DNA from: Alkalihalobacillus sp. AL-G
Lineage (GTDB): Bacteria > Bacillota > Bacilli > Bacillales > Fictibacillaceae
DNA: 64,000 nt
NCBI RefSeq assembly: GCF_030643805.1
Contig: NZ_CP094656.1
Location: forward strand, 2,976,001 to 3,040,000
Direction: 5' to 3'
Position 1 is the stretch's first letter. The number at the start of each line of letters is the position of its first letter. Both the position numbers and the translations under genes were made by a program. Shown piece by piece: positions 1-9,709 of this stretch. Under the pieces are notes generated by a model that saw only the letters and a program-made list of their open reading frames with translations, did not search any database and was not told the DNA's origin.

Positions 1-802
<802 letters not shown>

Positions 803-827
803 TCATCATCGTATATGTTGTGTACTT

Positions 828-856
828 AAAATATCATTTTCCAAAATGGAAGACAA
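828..856 (-). promoter_or_regulatory. Candidate pfkA promoter with palindrome in its spacer
   Basis: On the minus strand a TTGTCT -35 (851-856) and a TATTTT -10 (828-833) are 17 bases apart, about 40 bases before the pfkA start. The spacer holds the palindrome TTCCAAAATGGAA (839-851), which overlaps the -35 by one base. The same 13 bases recur at 909-921, exactly 70 bases further upstream. A protein bound at the first copy would be expected to block RNA polymerase. The binding protein is unknown. Confidence 0.5.
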
Positions 857-877
857 TAAACAAGTCTGAACATGAAA

Positions 878-952
878 AAAAGAGGTGCTCAGCAGGAATC
901 AGGATAGTTTCCAAAATGGAATTTATCTATTCCCCGTCTGAGTCAACCTCTT
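878..952 (-). terminator. Terminator of the accDA operon
   Basis: Reading leftward just after the accA stop, AAGAGGT-n-CTCAG pairs with CTGAG-n-ACCTCTT and is followed by a run of T. The loop is long and contains the second TTCCAAAATGGAA palindrome (909-921). Confidence 0.75.
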
Positions 953-955
953 TCG

Positions 956-1933
956 CTAATTGACACCAATGGAATCGCTTTCAAACGTATACTTTCCAAT
1001 TTTTTTATACTTTTCGTATCGGTGTTCGACAAGTTCATCGCTGCTCATTTTTCCAAGCTCATCCAAGGAAGTCTGCAGTGTTTCCTCAATCAAGGAAGCC
1101 TGAGTATGCGGATCCTTATGAGCTCCACCCTTTACTTCGGGAATCATTGTATCAATAATCCCCATTTCTAAAAGGTCAGGAGCAGTAATCTTCATTGATT
1201 CAGCTGCCCGTTTCGCCTGCGAAGCATCTTTCCATAGTAAAGCCGCAGCCCCTTCAGGCGAAATAACAGAGTACCAGGAGTTTTCGAGCATGTGGACATG
1301 GTTACCTACACCGATTGCAAGTGCACCACCGCTTGCACCTTCACCAATAACGATACAAATAACAGGGACCTTCAAGCCCGCCATCTCGATTAAATTACGA
1401 GCAATCGCTTCACTTTGTCCCCGTTCTTCAGCAGACATACCTGGATAAGCCCCTTTTGTATCGAGGAGGCATATAATCGGACGATTGAACTTTTCAGCTT
1501 GTTTCATCAACCTTAGTGCTTTCCGGTAGCCTTCCGGGTGTGGCATTCCGAAATTACGACGTAGGTTTTCCTTCGTATCTTTTCCCCTTTGGTGTCCGAT
1601 GACCGTAACGGATTTACCGTGGAACTTGGCAATCCCTCCGACAATCGCTTCATCATCACCGTAAAGACGATCTCCGTGAAGCTCCAGAAAATCAGTGAAA
1701 AGCATATGGATATAATCTAAAGTCGTCGGGCGTTCATGATGACGAGCGATTTGGACACGGTCCCATGGAGTCATTTTCCCATATACTTCTTTCTCTACGA
1801 TTACAAGACGTTCCTCTAGACTATCTACTTCGTCAGATAGGTCGATCCCTTTTTCATCCATAAACGTTTTAAGCTCTTTGATTTTATTTCTCAATTCAAC
1901 GACTGGTCGTTCAAATTCCAATTCACCAACCAC
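956..1933 (-). CDS. accA: Acetyl-CoA carboxylase carboxyltransferase subunit alpha
   Basis: Alpha subunit of the carboxyltransferase that moves the carboxyl group from biotin carrier protein to acetyl-CoA, giving malonyl-CoA for fatty acid synthesis. The 325 residues equal the usual length. Family landmarks are clear: WDRVQIARH near 80, the [16 protein letters not shown] block near 115, the glycine-rich [15 protein letters not shown] oxyanion region, and [16 protein letters not shown]. It starts with GTG at 1933, behind a GGAGG at good distance. The start overlaps the accD stop by one base, so the two subunits are translationally coupled, as expected for an alpha2beta2 enzyme. Confidence 0.97.
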   Translation of the reverse strand: MVGELEFERPVVELRNKIKELKTFMDEKGIDLSDEVDSLEERLVIVEKEVYGKMTPWDRVQIARHHERPTTLDYIHMLFTDFLELHGDRLYGDDEAIVGGIAKFHGKSVTVIGHQRGKDTKENLRRNFGMPHPEGYRKALRLMKQAEKFNRPIICLLDTKGAYPGMSAEERGQSEAIARNLIEMAGLKVPVICIVIGEGASGGALAIGVGNHVHMLENSWYSVISPEGAAALLWKDASQAKRAAESMKITAPDLLEMGIIDTMIPEVKGGAHKDPHTQASLIEETLQTSLDELGKMSSDELVEHRYEKYKKIGKYTFESDSIGVN

Positions 1934-2790
1934 TACTCTTCACCTCCTGTCCTATGAATATCTAATACCGTTGCTAATGTGGATTTTAACTTTGAACGAT
2001 GGATGACAGAATCCAATTGGCCGTGTTTTAATAGAAACTCGGATGTTTGGAAATCCTCTGGAAGCTCTTGACGGATCGTTTGTTCAATAATACGTCGACC
2101 AGCAAAACCGATAAGTGCACCAGGTTCAGCAAAATTATAATCCCCCACAGAAGCAAAACTAGCTGAAACTCCGCCAGTCGTTGGATGGGTCATCACTGAA
2201 ATAAACAAGTATCCTTTATCATGATGCCGTTTAAGCGCAACACTTGTCTTTGCCATTTGCATTAAACTTAACACGCCTTCTTGCATACGTGCACCGCCTG
2301 AAGCGGTAAAAATAATGAATGGCTTTTTTTCGTCAGTTGCTACCTCAATTGCTCTTGTTATTTTCTCACCAACTACCGAACCCATACTTCCCATTCGAAA
2401 GTGAGAATCCATAATTGCAATTACAATCGGGTTTCCGTCAATTTCTCCTTTTCCAGTTACAACAGCCTCGTTAATTCCCGTTTTTGCTCGATCCTTTTCG
2501 ATTCGATCGAGATAATCAGGGAAATCGAGTGGGTTTTCAGTTTTCATTTCTTGAAACAGTTCTTCGAAAGTATTAGAATCGATTGTTTTTTGAATCCTTT
2601 CCTGTGCGGTCATTCGAAAATGAAAACCACAAGAAGTACATACCTTATGCGCTTTATTTAATTCTTTTGTCGTCATAATCGTCTTACATTCCGGGCATTT
2701 TGTCATGATGCCTTCTGGTACGTCCTGCTTTAATTTTTCAGAGGGTATCGTTGCATATTTACGTTTTTTTGCAAACAAGTCTTTTAACAA
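1933..2790 (-). CDS. accD: Acetyl-CoA carboxylase carboxyltransferase subunit beta
   Basis: Beta subunit of the carboxyltransferase. The N-terminal zinc ribbon has four cysteines (CPEC near 30 and CTSC near 50), followed by a crotonase-like fold with [12 protein letters not shown] and [12 protein letters not shown] choose the TTG at 2790 as start because the protein then begins MLKDLFAKK, as in Bacillus AccD, and a GGAGG lies nine bases upstream; an in-frame extension to 2820 would carry ten unrelated residues. An out-of-frame ATG next to the same Shine-Dalgarno opens only three codons. Length is 285 residues. It follows the GntR regulator gene after 54 bases and is coupled to accA. Confidence 0.95.
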   Translation of the reverse strand: MLKDLFAKKRKYATIPSEKLKQDVPEGIMTKCPECKTIMTTKELNKAHKVCTSCGFHFRMTAQERIQKTIDSNTFEELFQEMKTENPLDFPDYLDRIEKDRAKTGINEAVVTGKGEIDGNPIVIAIMDSHFRMGSMGSVVGEKITRAIEVATDEKKPFIIFTASGGARMQEGVLSLMQMAKTSVALKRHHDKGYLFISVMTHPTTGGVSASFASVGDYNFAEPGALIGFAGRRIIEQTIRQELPEDFQTSEFLLKHGQLDSVIHRSKLKSTLATVLDIHRTGGEE

Positions 2791-2844
2791 GTCATTGCAC
2801 CTCCATGATTCCCCTATCACTTACTATTTTGTATGTCCTATAAT

Positions 2845-3480
2845 TTAACGACAGAAACGGTCAATTGTATCTACAGCTTCATAACCACTTCCGTCAATGA
2901 TCATTGATAGAATTTTTTCGTAGTCTTTGAGCGGATATTTATGTTCTCTTGAATATGAAGTATAATCATAATCAATAAGTTCAATCCATAATCGATGTAA
3001 GAGAGAGTTATGTGCTGCTTCCATCACCTTGTGGAAGAAGTTCCAATCGGCTCTAGCAAAATCTTCAGGTGAGGCATTTTCTTTCATCGAGTAAACGGTT
3101 TTTTTTAACACTTTCAATTGCTCGTCTGTCCTTCTTAAAGAAGCTAACTGAACAGCATCTCTTTCTATTAGACAGCGTGTCTCTGTGAGCTCACTTCTTG
3201 CAGTCGCATCATTTAAAATAAAAGAGGCGAGAACTTGAACGAGTCTATGTTTTCTAGCTTCTTTTATATAGGTACCTTCACCTCGCCGCGTTTCAATCAA
3301 TCCGAGTAGCTCTATCGCTCTAAGTGCCTCTCGAACAGAAGATCTACCAACATTGAGTCGTTCTGATAGTTCACGCTCAGATGGCAATTTATCACCTGCT
3401 TGCAGTTGATCGTTTAAGATGATTGTTTTTAAACGTTCAAGGATTTCGACAAACACTTTTTCTCTTGGTTTGCTTGTCAT
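2845..3480 (-). CDS. GntR-family regulator, FadR/FCD subfamily, atypical C-terminus
   Basis: DNA-binding regulator of 211 residues. The winged-helix N-terminus is typical (GDKLPSERELSERLNVGRSSVREALRAIELLGLIETRRGEGTYI, given here as a span over residues about 29-72, key element SERELSERLNVGRSSVREA). The C-terminus is an FCD-type all-helical ligand domain. It keeps the D-x3-H element (DWNFFH), but the later histidines that normally complete the metal site are not visible, and the protein ends soon after in DRFCR. FCD proteins are usually about 20-30 residues longer. The gene sits between malic enzyme and accD, so it probably senses a metabolite of this operon and binds the palindrome at 4858-4876 (inference). 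The ATG at 3480 is preferred over an upstream GTG because of a GGTGG spaced eight bases before it. Confidence 0.85.
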   Translation of the reverse strand: MTSKPREKVFVEILERLKTIILNDQLQAGDKLPSERELSERLNVGRSSVREALRAIELLGLIETRRGEGTYIKEARKHRLVQVLASFILNDATARSELTETRCLIERDAVQLASLRRTDEQLKVLKKTVYSMKENASPEDFARADWNFFHKVMEAAHNSLLHRLWIELIDYDYTSYSREHKYPLKDYEKILSMIIDGSGYEAVDTIDRFCR

Positions 3481-3512
3481 TTTATCCACCACCTGCGCAG
3501 CTTGATGATCGA

Positions 3513-4751
3513 CTACTCCTCATCGATACTTGCAAGTCTGCGTGTTTTCTCAGAAATTTCTTCAGGATCGACTTTAATTCTTGCAACACCTGTTTCCATC
3601 GCGGCCTTTGCTACACCTGCTGCTACAGAAGGTGCTACCCTCGGATCGAAGGGTGCTGGTATAACGTAATCCTCAGATAATTCATATTTAGTAATAAGGT
3701 CTGCAATCGCATAGACTGCAGCTATTTTCATTTCTTCGTTTATATGGGTTGCTCTCGTATCAAGAGCTCCACGGAATATTCCAGGAAATGCAAGAACATT
3801 GTTTACTTGATTAGGAAAATCAGAGCGACCAGTTCCAATTACTCTAGCTCCAGCTTCTTTTGCTTGTTCCGGCATGATTTCCGGGACAGGGTTAGCCATT
3901 GCAAAAATGATGGGATCATCGTTCATGCTTCTGACCATATCCGGTGTAAGTGCTCCTTCTACAGAAACTCCGATGAACACATCCATTCCTTTAACAGCTT
4001 CTTCAAGCGAACCTTCAACCTGGTGTCGGTTTGTAAAATGAGCAACCTCTGCTTTTACCCGATTCATCCCATACGGACGCCCTTCATAAATAGCACCCTT
4101 AGAGTCACACATGATGATATCTTTTACACCAAATCGATTTAGCAGTTTGATGATCGCAATTCCAGCAGATCCCGCACCATTTACGACAACCTTAATGGAA
4201 GACATCGATTTTTGGGTTAGCTTCAGCGCGTTGACAAGACCGGCAACGGTTACAATTGCTGTGCCGTGCTGATCATCGTGGAAAATCGGGATGTTAGTTT
4301 CTTTCTTGAGCCGTTCTTCAATGACAAAACAGTTCGGTGCAGCAATATCTTCAAGGTTTATACCGCCAAATGTCGGCTCTAAAAGCTTCACAGTTTGGAC
4401 GATTTGATCCACATCAGTCGAATTCAGACAAATTGGAAAGGCATCGACTCCGGCAAAGCTTTTAAATAGAACTGCTTTCCCTTCCATGACCGGAAGTGCA
4501 GCCTCAGGGCCGATATTTCCAAGACCGAGCACAGCCGTTCCATCAGACACAACCGCGACGGTATTACCTTTCATCGTATATTCATAAACCTTGTTCTTAT
4601 CTTCGTATATTTCCTTGCAAGGCTCTGCGACTCCTGGAGAATATGCAAGGCTTAGATCCTTGGCGTTTCTTACTGGAACCTTTGATTTGGACTCCAGCTT
4701 ACCCTGATTTACTCTGTGCATATGAAGTGCTTCTTCTCGAGAAACAGACAT
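3513..4751 (-). CDS. ytsJ: Malic enzyme, NAD(P)-dependent (YtsJ type)
   Basis: Oxidative decarboxylation of malate to pyruvate with reduction of NAD(P). At 412 residues it matches the short bacterial form YtsJ, which prefers NADP in B. subtilis. Seen: the substrate-site Tyr and Lys regions ([11 protein letters not shown] near 35, [16 protein letters not shown] near 90), acidic metal ligands ([11 protein letters not shown] near 155), and a Rossmann motif GAGSAGIAI near 192. ATG at 4751 has a GGGAG. First gene of the leftward operon malic enzyme-gntR-accD-accA. Such a set could supply NADPH and pyruvate, and hence acetyl-CoA, for fatty acid synthesis (inference). Cofactor preference cannot be read with certainty. 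Confidence 0.93.
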   Translation of the reverse strand: MSVSREEALHMHRVNQGKLESKSKVPVRNAKDLSLAYSPGVAEPCKEIYEDKNKVYEYTMKGNTVAVVSDGTAVLGLGNIGPEAALPVMEGKAVLFKSFAGVDAFPICLNSTDVDQIVQTVKLLEPTFGGINLEDIAAPNCFVIEERLKKETNIPIFHDDQHGTAIVTVAGLVNALKLTQKSMSSIKVVVNGAGSAGIAIIKLLNRFGVKDIIMCDSKGAIYEGRPYGMNRVKAEVAHFTNRHQVEGSLEEAVKGMDVFIGVSVEGALTPDMVRSMNDDPIIFAMANPVPEIMPEQAKEAGARVIGTGRSDFPNQVNNVLAFPGIFRGALDTRATHINEEMKIAAVYAIADLITKYELSEDYVIPAPFDPRVAPSVAAGVAKAAMETGVARIKVDPEEISEKTRRLASIDEE

Positions 4752-4857
4752 GTGTTCATCTCCCTCATTCTATTAAAAACGTATTTAAGATTTCTAAGGC
4801 TAGGATACCAAAGTATTATTATGAATGAACTGTCAGCCGCTTGTCCGATTCAGTAAC

Positions 4858-4876
4858 AAGGTGGTCAGACCACCTT
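4858..4876. promoter_or_regulatory. Operator-like palindrome, FadR/GntR type
   Basis: AAGGTGGTCAGACCACCTT is a palindrome around one central base. Its core TGGTCAGACCA (4862-4872) agrees with the TGGT-n3-ACCA pattern known for FadR, PdhR and LldR type GntR regulators. It lies just downstream of the -10 of the malic-enzyme operon, centred near +15, a classic repressor position. The GntR/FCD protein encoded second in this operon is the obvious candidate binder. Confidence 0.75.
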
Positions 4877-4887
4877 TCGACTCATTC

Positions 4888-4915
4888 ATTATAACAAACC
4901 AAATCAACGTGTAAA
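4888..4915 (-). promoter_or_regulatory. Promoter of the ytsJ-gntR-accDA operon
   Basis: On the minus strand, TTTACA (4910-4915) and a perfect TATAAT (4888-4893) are separated by 16 bases. The start of transcription is expected near 4881, giving a leader of about 130 bases before ytsJ. Confidence 0.75.
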
Positions 4916-4926
4916 GAAATAATCTC

Positions 4927-7900
4927 TCATTTTAAAACAACATTATTCGATCCAAGCAATGATTCTAACTTGAAAATACAATCAGTGATGGTGTCAATAT
5001 TATACTGTTTCGATAATCTGAGCGTCTTCCCACTTTGTTCATAATATAATATGACGTCGGTGTTTCCTGGATACTGTAGAACAATTTTGTGGATGCTGTG
5101 TAGAACACCTTCACCATGTTTCGTCGTATCTATTCTTAAAAATAAGTTCGCCTTGCTGTTCTCTTCCTTTTGTTGCGGAAGCGATAACGTATGGAGATCG
5201 ACAGCTTTTTCGACGATCAGTTTTTGGGTATCTTTTGTTTCAACATTCCCTTCAAGTAACAGGAGCTTCCCCTCTTCAAAGCAATCTCGATATGCACGGT
5301 AGGTTTTTGGAAAAACAACACATTCGATTTCGCCAGTTTCGTCACTAATATTTACAAAAGACATCCATTCGCCTTTTTTTGTTTTGATTGTCTTGACTCT
5401 TGTTACGAGTGTCCCTATCCTTATTCCGCGCTGTTCACCTTCAATCTGGCCAATCAGACTGCGATTATACGCAATTAACACTTCCTTGAATGATTCTAGT
5501 GGATGTCCTGTTAAATAAAAACCAAGTGCTTCAAATTCAAATTGAAGCTTTTCTTTATCATGGAAGGGAGGGACTGTCTCATAGACTGACTTGGGATGGC
5601 CCTCATCATTAGGGAAAAGATCGAATTGACCTTCTTCATCAGACTTTTGGATTTTAGCAGCATATTCAAGCGCATCGTCGAGAGTTGCGAGCAACTGTGC
5701 ACGGTTTTTCGTGAATTCATCCATGCACCCAGCAAGAATAAGAGACTCGAGGCTGCGCTTATTTACTACTTTCAACGATACACGCTTGCACAAATCAAAT
5801 AGATCGCGGTATGCCCCCTTCTTCCTTCTCTCCTCAAGTAATGCTTCAATCGCTCGAACTCCTACATTCTTGATTACAAGTAAGCCGATACGAAGCCCCT
5901 TATTTTCCACTTTAAATCCTGATTGACTTTCGTTGATTGACGGCGGAAGTATGGATATTCCTTTCTGCCGGGCCTCATTCAAATAGGCTGCTGTCTTATT
6001 TTGATTCCCAATGGCACTGCTAAGCAGCGCAGCCATGAAGTGTAACGGATAATTGGACTTTAGGTAGGCTAGTTGGTAAGCAATGACGCTATACGCCACC
6101 GCATGCGAGCGGTTGAAACCATAATTAGCAAACCGTACGATTAGGTCATAGACATGATCGGCAGTCTCAGTCGTGTATCCATTCCTAGTCGCTCCTTGGA
6201 CAAAGTGCTCTCTCTCCTTGTGCAAGACCTCTGCCTTTTTCTTACCGACTGCTCTCCGTAGTAAATCTGCCTCACCGAGAGAAAACCCTGCCATTTTAGA
6301 CGCAATTTGGATGATCTGTTCCTGATAAACAATCACACCGTACGTTTTTTCTAAAATCGATTTGAGGTCTGGGTGTGGATAGCGAACCGTACGTTTTCCA
6401 TGTTTCCCTTCAATATAAGCAGGGATATTTTCCATTGGGCCTGGTCTGTACAATGCGTTTACCGCCACGATGTCTTCAAATTCAGACGGTTTCAATTTCA
6501 TAAGCACCTTTCGCATTCCATCCGACTCGAGCTGGAAAATCCCTGTCGTATCCCCTTCACTTAAATGCTTATACGTATTTTCATCGTTAAATGGAAGTGT
6601 ATTCAGGTTAAGCTTTTCCCCATGATCCTTTTCGATCAATGTGCAAATATCTTCTAACAATGATAGATTCCGAAGACCAAGAAAGTCCATTTTTAACAGC
6701 CCGATGTCCTCTAGCCCATCCATCGTGTATTGAGTCAATGCTAAATGTTCATTTCCTTCTTGTACTGGAACGACATCGGTCAACGGATCATCGCTGATTA
6801 CAATACCGGCCGCGTGGGTAGAAGCATGACGAGGTAAGCCTTCAATGGTTTTTGCAATCAACCACAGCTGAGTCGCTTCGTCAGATTGTTCAAGAACCCG
6901 TTTTAATGCTGGGGACTCCGCCAAAGCCTTTTCAAGAGTCATACCAGGTCTTGAAGGTAGATACTTTGCAACTCGGTCAATCACGCTTTGACTCAGGTTT
7001 AAGACCCGTCCGACATCTCGTATTGCAGCTCTTGCAGCTAGCGTGCCGAATGTAATGATTTGGGCGACATGATCCTTTCCATATTTCGAAGCAACGTATT
7101 GAATGACTTCATCTCTCTTTGTATCTGGAAAGTCGATATCAATATCAGGCATCGTTACTCGTTCAGGATTTAAAAATCGCTCAAAAAGAAGGTCATGTTC
7201 AATCGGATCAACCTGTGTAATTTGCAGTACATATGAGACGAGGGAACCTGCTGCAGATCCCCGTCCAGGTCCTGTCAAAATTCCCTTGTCTCTTGCATAC
7301 TTCATAAAGTCCCATACAATCAAGAAATAATCATTGAAACCCATACGATCAATGATTTCAAGTTCGTATGCAAGCCGGTTCTTCACCTCAGTCGATGGCT
7401 GGTCTCCGAACCGCTCTTTTACCGCTTTGTGGCATATTTTTTTTATATAGTCGGAGCTTGTACCATGATCAGGAATCGGGAATTTCGGCAAAATCAGGTT
7501 CCCAAACGACAAGTGGACATTGCACTTGTCAGCAATTTCTTTTGTGGTGTTTATCGCTTCAGGAAGATGTGAAAAGAGCCTCACCATTTCATCTGTGCTT
7601 TTAAAAAAATACTCTTTTGTTCTAGAACTTTCCTTTTCTAATTCACTTAACTTCTTACCGTGTTTAATAGCTTGCAACGCATCAAATGCTTGGGCATCTT
7701 CTTGATTTATGTAAAGGACATCATTCATTGCGACAAGTGGCAGGTCATTATTCTTTGAAAACTGAATGAGACTAAGATTAAGCTCCTTTTCTTTAGCTAG
7801 TCCATGGTCTTCTATCCCTAAATAAAAGCCTTTGTTAAATAACCCCGAAAGCCTGTCGGCTGCTTTCTCAGCACCTCTATTATCATGCTTGCTTAAAAAA

Positions 7901-8310
7901 CGTTGAACAACGCCGCCCGTACCTGCAGACACCGCGAGCAATCCATCTGTATGATTGTGCAAATCCTGAATTCCAATTGTTGTCGATGTATTCTTTCCAA
8001 TTAGTGAGCTGATTTTCACCAGATTATGATACCCATCATTGTTCCTAGCATACAGCAATAAGCGACTGGTCCCTTCTTTCCCACGTTCATCAGTAGATGG
8101 ATCCATATCGATTTCAAGCCCAAGAATCGGTTTAATCCCCTTCGATACACACGTTTGATAAAAGGGTAGGATTCCATACATAACGTTCCGATCCGTTAAC
8201 GCTAAAGAATCCATCCCTAATTGTGCTGCTCGATCAATCAATTTGTCGATTCTGCAGGCACTTTCAAGCAGACTGTATTCACTATGTATATGTAGATGTA
8301 CAAAGCTCAT
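4927..8310 (-). CDS. dnaE: DNA polymerase III subunit alpha, DnaE type
   Basis: Replicative DNA polymerase of the DnaE1/DnaE family, in Bacillus the enzyme that extends RNA primers before handing over to PolC. Length 1127 is close to B. subtilis DnaE. In order: PHP domain (HLHIHSEYSLLESA at the N-terminus, LTDRN near 40), polymerase core with the catalytic acidic motif PDIDIDFPD near 390 and GPGRGSAAGS near 350, fingers region with YQEQ and RRAVGKKK, helix-hairpin-helix, and a C-terminal OB fold (IGTLVTRVKTIKTKKGEWM). The start at 8310 gives the expected MSFVHLHIHSEYS. The malic-enzyme promoter begins immediately after its stop, and I see no clear dnaE terminator. Confidence 0.98.
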   Translation of the reverse strand: MSFVHLHIHSEYSLLESACRIDKLIDRAAQLGMDSLALTDRNVMYGILPFYQTCVSKGIKPILGLEIDMDPSTDERGKEGTSRLLLYARNNDGYHNLVKISSLIGKNTSTTIGIQDLHNHTDGLLAVSAGTGGVVQRFLSKHDNRGAEKAADRLSGLFNKGFYLGIEDHGLAKEKELNLSLIQFSKNNDLPLVAMNDVLYINQEDAQAFDALQAIKHGKKLSELEKESSRTKEYFFKSTDEMVRLFSHLPEAINTTKEIADKCNVHLSFGNLILPKFPIPDHGTSSDYIKKICHKAVKERFGDQPSTEVKNRLAYELEIIDRMGFNDYFLIVWDFMKYARDKGILTGPGRGSAAGSLVSYVLQITQVDPIEHDLLFERFLNPERVTMPDIDIDFPDTKRDEVIQYVASKYGKDHVAQIITFGTLAARAAIRDVGRVLNLSQSVIDRVAKYLPSRPGMTLEKALAESPALKRVLEQSDEATQLWLIAKTIEGLPRHASTHAAGIVISDDPLTDVVPVQEGNEHLALTQYTMDGLEDIGLLKMDFLGLRNLSLLEDICTLIEKDHGEKLNLNTLPFNDENTYKHLSEGDTTGIFQLESDGMRKVLMKLKPSEFEDIVAVNALYRPGPMENIPAYIEGKHGKRTVRYPHPDLKSILEKTYGVIVYQEQIIQIASKMAGFSLGEADLLRRAVGKKKAEVLHKEREHFVQGATRNGYTTETADHVYDLIVRFANYGFNRSHAVAYSVIAYQLAYLKSNYPLHFMAALLSSAIGNQNKTAAYLNEARQKGISILPPSINESQSGFKVENKGLRIGLLVIKNVGVRAIEALLEERRKKGAYRDLFDLCKRVSLKVVNKRSLESLILAGCMDEFTKNRAQLLATLDDALEYAAKIQKSDEEGQFDLFPNDEGHPKSVYETVPPFHDKEKLQFEFEALGFYLTGHPLESFKEVLIAYNRSLIGQIEGEQRGIRIGTLVTRVKTIKTKKGEWMSFVNISDETGEIECVVFPKTYRAYRDCFEEGKLLLLEGNVETKDTQKLIVEKAVDLHTLSLPQQKEENSKANLFLRIDTTKHGEGVLHSIHKIVLQYPGNTDVILYYEQSGKTLRLSKQYNIDTITDCIFKLESLLGSNNVVLK

Positions 8311-8470
8311 TAATACCGCTCCTTTTACGGAAGTTCCAACGTACCCGAAACTACTTCTCTCCTATTTCCATTATAAACAAGATTGGCACAACATTAAATC
8401 AAGCATACTTGGAATCGGTTGTCCATAAGTATAATAATAACGATTCAATTGGGTAGAGGTGGGTTAATCG

Positions 8471-8803
8471 ATGGTAGAACGCGAATTTGTTACAACAAAC
8501 ATCATATATTTTTTTGTGGCGTTCGGTATCATAATGGGTGGCTGTGTTATCGGAGCGATTGGAATGATGTTAACAGGAAAACCTCCCTTCCTATCGATGC
8601 ACCAGCTTTCTAAAAGTTTGAAAATATGGGCGATCGTTGCTGCAATTGGAGGTACATTTGATACGATCAATCATTTTGAACGAAACTTTTTGGGGGGCGG
8701 TTCGTTCGTCGAGGTAATCAATCAGATCATTTACATTATTGCGGCATTACTCGGTGCAAATACTGGAGAGGCCGTCATTCAGTGGATCACACAGGAGGAA
8801 TAA
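8471..8803 (+). CDS. ytrH: Sporulation membrane protein YtrH
   Basis: 110-residue membrane protein with three probable transmembrane segments (about residues 10-35, 48-65 and 82-100). In B. subtilis ytrH and ytrI form a sigma-E operon needed for efficient sporulation; the biochemical role is unknown. The gene diverges from dnaE, and ytrI follows with only a three-base gap to its ATG. Ribosome binding site AGAGGTGG precedes the ATG at 8471. Assignment rests on sequence character and the conserved dnaE-ytrH-ytrI-nrnA order. Confidence 0.9.
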   Translation: MVEREFVTTNIIYFFVAFGIIMGGCVIGAIGMMLTGKPPFLSMHQLSKSLKIWAIVAAIGGTFDTINHFERNFLGGGSFVEVINQIIYIIAALLGANTGEAVIQWITQEE

Positions 8804-8806
8804 TTG

Positions 8807-9310
8807 ATGCGCATCCCTCCCCTTTATAGACGCAAAGGATATCAACGATTTTTTGCCGGAATTATTATCGGCTTCATACTCGGTTGGTTTTTCTTTTTAT
8901 TGAGTTTTGGCGGGTTACAGGAATTTTATATAACAGAAATTAAAAAACGAGATGAAAAGATTGGGGATTTAAAGTTTAAAGTCAAGAATTATCAAACTGA
9001 ATATGACCAGAAAAATGAAGAAATCGAAAAAAAGCTACGTATACAGGAAATTGAAATTGTCATTTTAAACAAAGAAAAAGTAGAACTGAAGGGACTACCC
9101 TTACTCAAGTTGAAAAACAGTATTACTAATGAACTTCATAGTGTTCTGACAAAAGATATTGAATCTGTTGCCCAAAACATGCAGCTATTAATTAAGACAC
9201 TGGAAAACAAAGCGTTTCCTATTGATGACGAAACGTATAAAGTTAAAGTGGTTAATCATCAGCTTTACACAACACTGCGACTGGATCTGAATGTAGAACG
9301 TGTTAAATAA
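8807..9310 (+). CDS. ytrI: Sporulation membrane protein YtrI
   Basis: 167 residues: a short basic N-terminus, one strong membrane segment (about 17-38), then a long charged helical region (about 45-105) with coiled-coil character, and a small C-terminal domain ending LRLDLNVERVK. YtrI is the partner of YtrH in sporulation. The ATG at 8807 lies eight bases behind GGAGG, while a TTG three bases earlier is too close, so I take the ATG. The stop of ytrH and this start are three bases apart, indicating coupled expression. Confidence 0.88.
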   Translation: MRIPPLYRRKGYQRFFAGIIIGFILGWFFFLLSFGGLQEFYITEIKKRDEKIGDLKFKVKNYQTEYDQKNEEIEKKLRIQEIEIVILNKEKVELKGLPLLKLKNSITNELHSVLTKDIESVAQNMQLLIKTLENKAFPIDDETYKVKVVNHQLYTTLRLDLNVERVK

Positions 9311-9414
9311 TGTTTGATTTTGACAATTGTGAGACATTTAGGCTTGATGAATAGCAAACTGCATGTCCATCGTATACAATAGATATAAGAATACGTAACA
9401 GGGGAGGAATGTGT

Positions 9415-9597
9415 ATGATTATCAGTCGAAAGGAAATGGCACGAGCAAAGGTTGAAAAGCTTCGTAATGGATATTCTGCTTTCGCTGAAACGAAGGAAGT
9501 TGCAGAAATGATCAAGAAGCAAGCATTAAGTCTGAACATTGACTTCGAAGAGGAAGTGACAGAACTTGGTTCATGGTTCACCCCAATTAAACCTTAA
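9415..9597 (+). CDS. Small conserved-looking protein of unknown function
   Basis: 60-residue charged protein, predicted soluble and largely helical (SRKEMARAKVEKLRNGYSAF, later EVAEMIKKQA), with a more hydrophobic end GSWFTPIKP. The ATG at 9415 has a GGGAGG seven bases before it; an ATG at 9409 is too close to that site. It stands between ytrI and nrnA, is followed by a strong hairpin, and is transcribed away from ytrI. I do not recognise the family and infer no function. The good ribosome binding site and clean flanks support a real gene. Confidence 0.65.
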   Translation: MIISRKEMARAKVEKLRNGYSAFAETKEVAEMIKKQALSLNIDFEEEVTELGSWFTPIKP

Positions 9598-9633
9598 AAA
9601 TTTGATAGAGAGAAATGGGGCCAATCAGCATAG

Positions 9634-9692
9634 AACCCGGTAACTCCAAGATTCTAATCGTAAATTACGATCTTGGAACAACCCGGTTTTGC
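9634..9692. terminator. Bidirectional hairpin between the small gene and nrnA
   Basis: AACCCGGT-n-CCAAGAT pairs with ATCTTGG-n-ACCCGGTT around a short loop containing CGTAA/TTACG, with a bulge on one side. The genes on both sides converge here. T-runs are modest, so the terminator call is moderate. Confidence 0.55.
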
Positions 9693-9709
9693 TAAATCAG
9701 CCCCCTTTT

